The notes beneath the pieces are model-generated. The model ran no database searches, was not told where the DNA came from, and worked only from the letters and a program-made list of their open reading frames with translations. The position numbers and the translations under genes are program-made. Shown here one piece after another: positions 61,696 through 64,000 of a stretch of 64,000 nucleotides of DNA (its first letter is position 1; the number at the start of each line of letters is the position of its first letter). Origin of the DNA: Serinicoccus marinus DSM 15273 (GTDB lineage: Bacteria > Actinomycetota > Actinomycetes > Actinomycetales > Dermatophilaceae); assembly GCF_008386315.1 (NCBI RefSeq), contig NZ_CP043808.1, positions 248,001 through 312,000 on the forward strand, read 5' to 3'.

Positions 61696-64000
61696 ATGGA
61701 TCTCAACCTCACCACCAAGGCCCAGGAGGCCCTGTCGACCGCAGTGCGCGACGCCGCCGCGGCCGGCCACGCGCAGGTCGAGCCGGCGCACCTGCTGTCC
61801 GCGCTGACCCACCAGGGAGACACCACGACCGGGCCGCTGCTCGAGGCGAGCGGCTCCAGCCCGGACACCGCACGCCAGGCGGCCCAGGCCGCCCTCGCCG
61901 GGCTGCCGACCGCGAGCGGGTCCAGCATGGGCAACCCCGGCCTGTCCCGCGCCATGCACGCCGTCGTCAAGGGCGCGCAGGACGCCATGTCGGCGATGGG
62001 GGACTCTTTCGTCTCCACCGACCACCTGCTCCTCGCGCTCGCCCGCTCCGGGGCCTTCCCGGCCCTGGACGCCGAGGCCATCGCGGAGCGGATCCCGGCG
62101 CTGCGCGGCGGCAAGCCGGTCGACTCCGCCGAGCCGGAGGCGACCTTCGACGCCCTGGGTAAGTACGGCACCGACCTCACCGCGCTGGCCCGCGAGGGCA
62201 GGCTGGACCCGGTCATCGGCCGTGACTCCGAGATCCGCCGGGTCGTCCAGGTGCTGTCCCGCCGCACGAAGAACAACCCGGTCCTCATCGGAGACCCCGG
62301 CGTCGGCAAGACCGCCGTCGTCGAGGGCCTGGCCCAGCGCATCGTCGCCGGCGACGTGCCGGAGTCGCTGCGCGACAAGACCCTGATCGCCCTCGACCTC
62401 GGCGCGATGGTCGCGGGCGCGAAGTACCGCGGCGAGTTCGAGGAGCGGCTCAAGGCGGTCCTCGCCGAGATCACCGGCAGCGACGGCCAGGTCATCACCT
62501 TCATCGACGAGCTGCACACCGTCGTCGGCGCCGGAGCCAGCGGCGACTCCTCGATGGACGCCGGCAACATGCTCAAGCCGCTGCTCGCCCGGGGCGAGCT
62601 GCGCATGGTCGGCGCGACGACCCTGGACGAGTACCGCGAGAACATCGAGAAGGACCCCGCGCTGGAGCGCCGCTTCCAGCAGGTCTTCGTCGGCGAGCCC
62701 AGCGTCGAGGACACCGTGGCGATCCTGCGCGGCCTCAAGGAGCGCTACGAGGCGCACCACAAGGTCGCGATCGAGGACTCCGCGCTCGTCGCCGCCGCCG
62801 ACCTCTCCGACCGCTACATCAGCGGCCGCCAGCTGCCGGACAAGGCCATCGACCTCGTCGACGAGGCCGCCAGCCGGCTGCGCATGGAGATCGACTCCTC
62901 CCCGGTCGAGATCGACCAGCTGCAGCGGCAGGTCGACCGGCTGACGATGGAGGAGATGCACCTTGCCCGCGAGGACGACGAGGCCTCGCAGGCCCGGCTG
63001 GCCAAGCTGCGCGCCGACCTCGCCGACCGCCGCGAGGAGCTGGCCGCGCTCACCGCGCGCTGGGAGTCGGAGAAGGGCGGGCTCAACCGGGTCGGTGAGC
63101 TCAAGGCGCGGCTCGACGACCTGCGCACCCAGGCCGAGCGGCTGCAGCGGCAGGGCGACTACGAAGGCGCCTCCCGGCTGCTCTACGGCGAGATCCCCGC
63201 GGCCGAGACCGAGCTGGTGGCGGCGCAGGAGGAGGAATCCGCGCTGAGCACCGACACCGAGGTCGCGCCGATGGTCAAGGACGAGGTCGGTGCCGACGAC
63301 ATCGCCGACGTCATCTCGGCCTGGACCGGCATCCCCGCCGGGCGGCTGCTCGAGGGCGAGACCGAGAAGCTGCTGCGGATGGAGGACGTCATCGGGCAGC
63401 GGCTCATCGGGCAGCGGCTCGCGGTGCGTACCGTGAGCGACGCGGTCCGCCGCGCCCGCGCTGGCATCTCCGACCCGGACCGGCCGACCGGCTCCTTCCT
63501 CTTCCTCGGCCCCACCGGGGTCGGCAAGACCGAGCTCGCCAAGAGCCTGGCGGACTTCCTCTTCGACGACGAGCGGGCGATGGTCCGCATCGACATGTCG
63601 GAGTATGCCGAGCGGCACGCGGTCGCGCGCCTCATCGGCGCACCCCCCGGGTATGTCGGGTACGACGAGGGCGGGCAGCTCACCGAGGCCGTCCGGCGCC
63701 GGCCCTACTCGGTCGTGCTGCTGGACGAGGTGGAGAAGGCCCACCCGGAGACCTTCGACATCCTGCTGCAGGTGCTCGACGACGGCCGGCTCACCGACGG
63801 CCAGGGGCGCACCGTCGACTTCCGCAACGTCATCCTCGTGATGACCTCCAACCTGGGCAGCCAGTTCCTCATCGACCCCACCACCGACGAGGCCACCAAG
63901 CGGGAGCAGGTCATGAGCGCGGTCCGCGCCACTTTCAAGCCCGAGTTCCTCAACCGGCTCGACGAGGTCGTGATCTTCGACCCGCTCAGCCAGGACGAGC
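61696..64000 (+). CDS. clpB: ATP-dependent chaperone ClpB (partial, runs off the right edge)
   Basis: The first 768 codons are present and open to the edge. The N-terminal Clp_N repeats ([24 protein letters not shown]-like [13 protein letters not shown]) precede Walker A1 [20 protein letters not shown], the pore loop [12 protein letters not shown], the middle coiled-coil domain (about 400-530), then Walker A2 [20 protein letters not shown]. It disaggregates proteins with DnaK. ATG 61696 follows GGGAGGAG. The middle domain contains [12 protein letters not shown], a local five-residue duplication. Confidence 0.97.
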   Translation, partial: MDLNLTTKAQEALSTAVRDAAAAGHAQVEPAHLLSALTHQGDTTTGPLLEASGSSPDTARQAAQAALAGLPTASGSSMGNPGLSRAMHAVVKGAQDAMSAMGDSFVSTDHLLLALARSGAFPALDAEAIAERIPALRGGKPVDSAEPEATFDALGKYGTDLTALAREGRLDPVIGRDSEIRRVVQVLSRRTKNNPVLIGDPGVGKTAVVEGLAQRIVAGDVPESLRDKTLIALDLGAMVAGAKYRGEFEERLKAVLAEITGSDGQVITFIDELHTVVGAGASGDSSMDAGNMLKPLLARGELRMVGATTLDEYRENIEKDPALERRFQQVFVGEPSVEDTVAILRGLKERYEAHHKVAIEDSALVAAADLSDRYISGRQLPDKAIDLVDEAASRLRMEIDSSPVEIDQLQRQVDRLTMEEMHLAREDDEASQARLAKLRADLADRREELAALTARWESEKGGLNRVGELKARLDDLRTQAERLQRQGDYEGASRLLYGEIPAAETELVAAQEEESALSTDTEVAPMVKDEVGADDIADVISAWTGIPAGRLLEGETEKLLRMEDVIGQRLIGQRLAVRTVSDAVRRARAGISDPDRPTGSFLFLGPTGVGKTELAKSLADFLFDDERAMVRIDMSEYAERHAVARLIGAPPGYVGYDEGGQLTEAVRRRPYSVVLLDEVEKAHPETFDILLQVLDDGRLTDGQGRTVDFRNVILVMTSNLGSQFLIDPTTDEATKREQVMSAVRATFKPEFLNRLDEVVIFDPLSQDE

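Noticed and set aside
60204..63744. Long minus-strand frames of about 844 and 710 codons opposite the ZIP and clpB genes
   Set aside because: They are antisense shadows of well-supported genes. Only the last 172 codons of the first, the macrodomain protein, are real.

Overview
The window is about 70% G+C, uses GTG and TTG starts freely, and carries a dnaK-grpE-dnaJ-hspR operon and clpB, both preceded by HspR-type inverted repeats. This is a chromosomal segment of a high-GC actinobacterium. The gene content fits Micrococcales, perhaps the Intrasporangiaceae/Ornithinimicrobium-Serinicoccus neighbourhood, but that placement is inference. No rRNA, tRNA or integrase gene was found.

Layout. 1-6.4 kb is ordinary metabolism (DUF2071 protein, FAD-linked oxidase, class II glutamine amidotransferase, frameshifted cysM, sugar-nucleotide epimerase), interrupted by small debris: a DUF4260 remnant and a Phd antitoxin with a stub of its PIN toxin. 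6.5-23.7 kb is an accessory island. It is a string of unrelated single genes on both strands (nuclease-like protein, membrane proteins, two methyltransferases, DinB, HesB-like protein, XRE regulator, two nearly identical mazEF copies) with a dispersed GCGGCA...GGATG repeat between several of them. An IS3-family element has separated a gene of unknown function from its start codon. An ISL3-family element with a perfect 8-bp target duplication is itself split by an IS1634-family element. The island ends with an unknown membrane-type protein coupled to a NUDIX hydrolase.

23.8-44.5 kb returns to core-like sequence: UvrA-like ATPase, DUF2254 and MscS membrane proteins, enoyl-CoA hydratase, OsmC, hydrolases, a CmtR-like metal-sensing operon with its operator, acetyltransferases, a GMC oxidoreductase, and four toxin-antitoxin modules packed into 37.8-43.1 kb. 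44.5-48.9 kb is the chaperone operon ending in its own repressor gene hspR. 48.9-52.9 kb is a four-gene minus-strand operon: secreted protein, lipoprotein, ABC ATPase, FtsX-like permease. 53.1-57.0 kb is a second ABC exporter beside a two-component system. 57.1-61.6 kb holds a chimeric pseudogene junction, an AAA ATPase with a repeated A/T-rich upstream element, a damaged MFS gene, a macrodomain protein and a ZIP transporter. clpB runs off the right edge.

Two window-wide signals stand out. The hexamer GCATAC/GTATGC, mostly as GGCATACC/GGTATGCC, is frequent in core-like parts on both strands and nearly absent from the 6.5-23.7 kb island. In addition, about eight otherwise intact genes are broken by single-base gains or losses in short G/C runs, which looks like sequencing error or a real slippage tendency.
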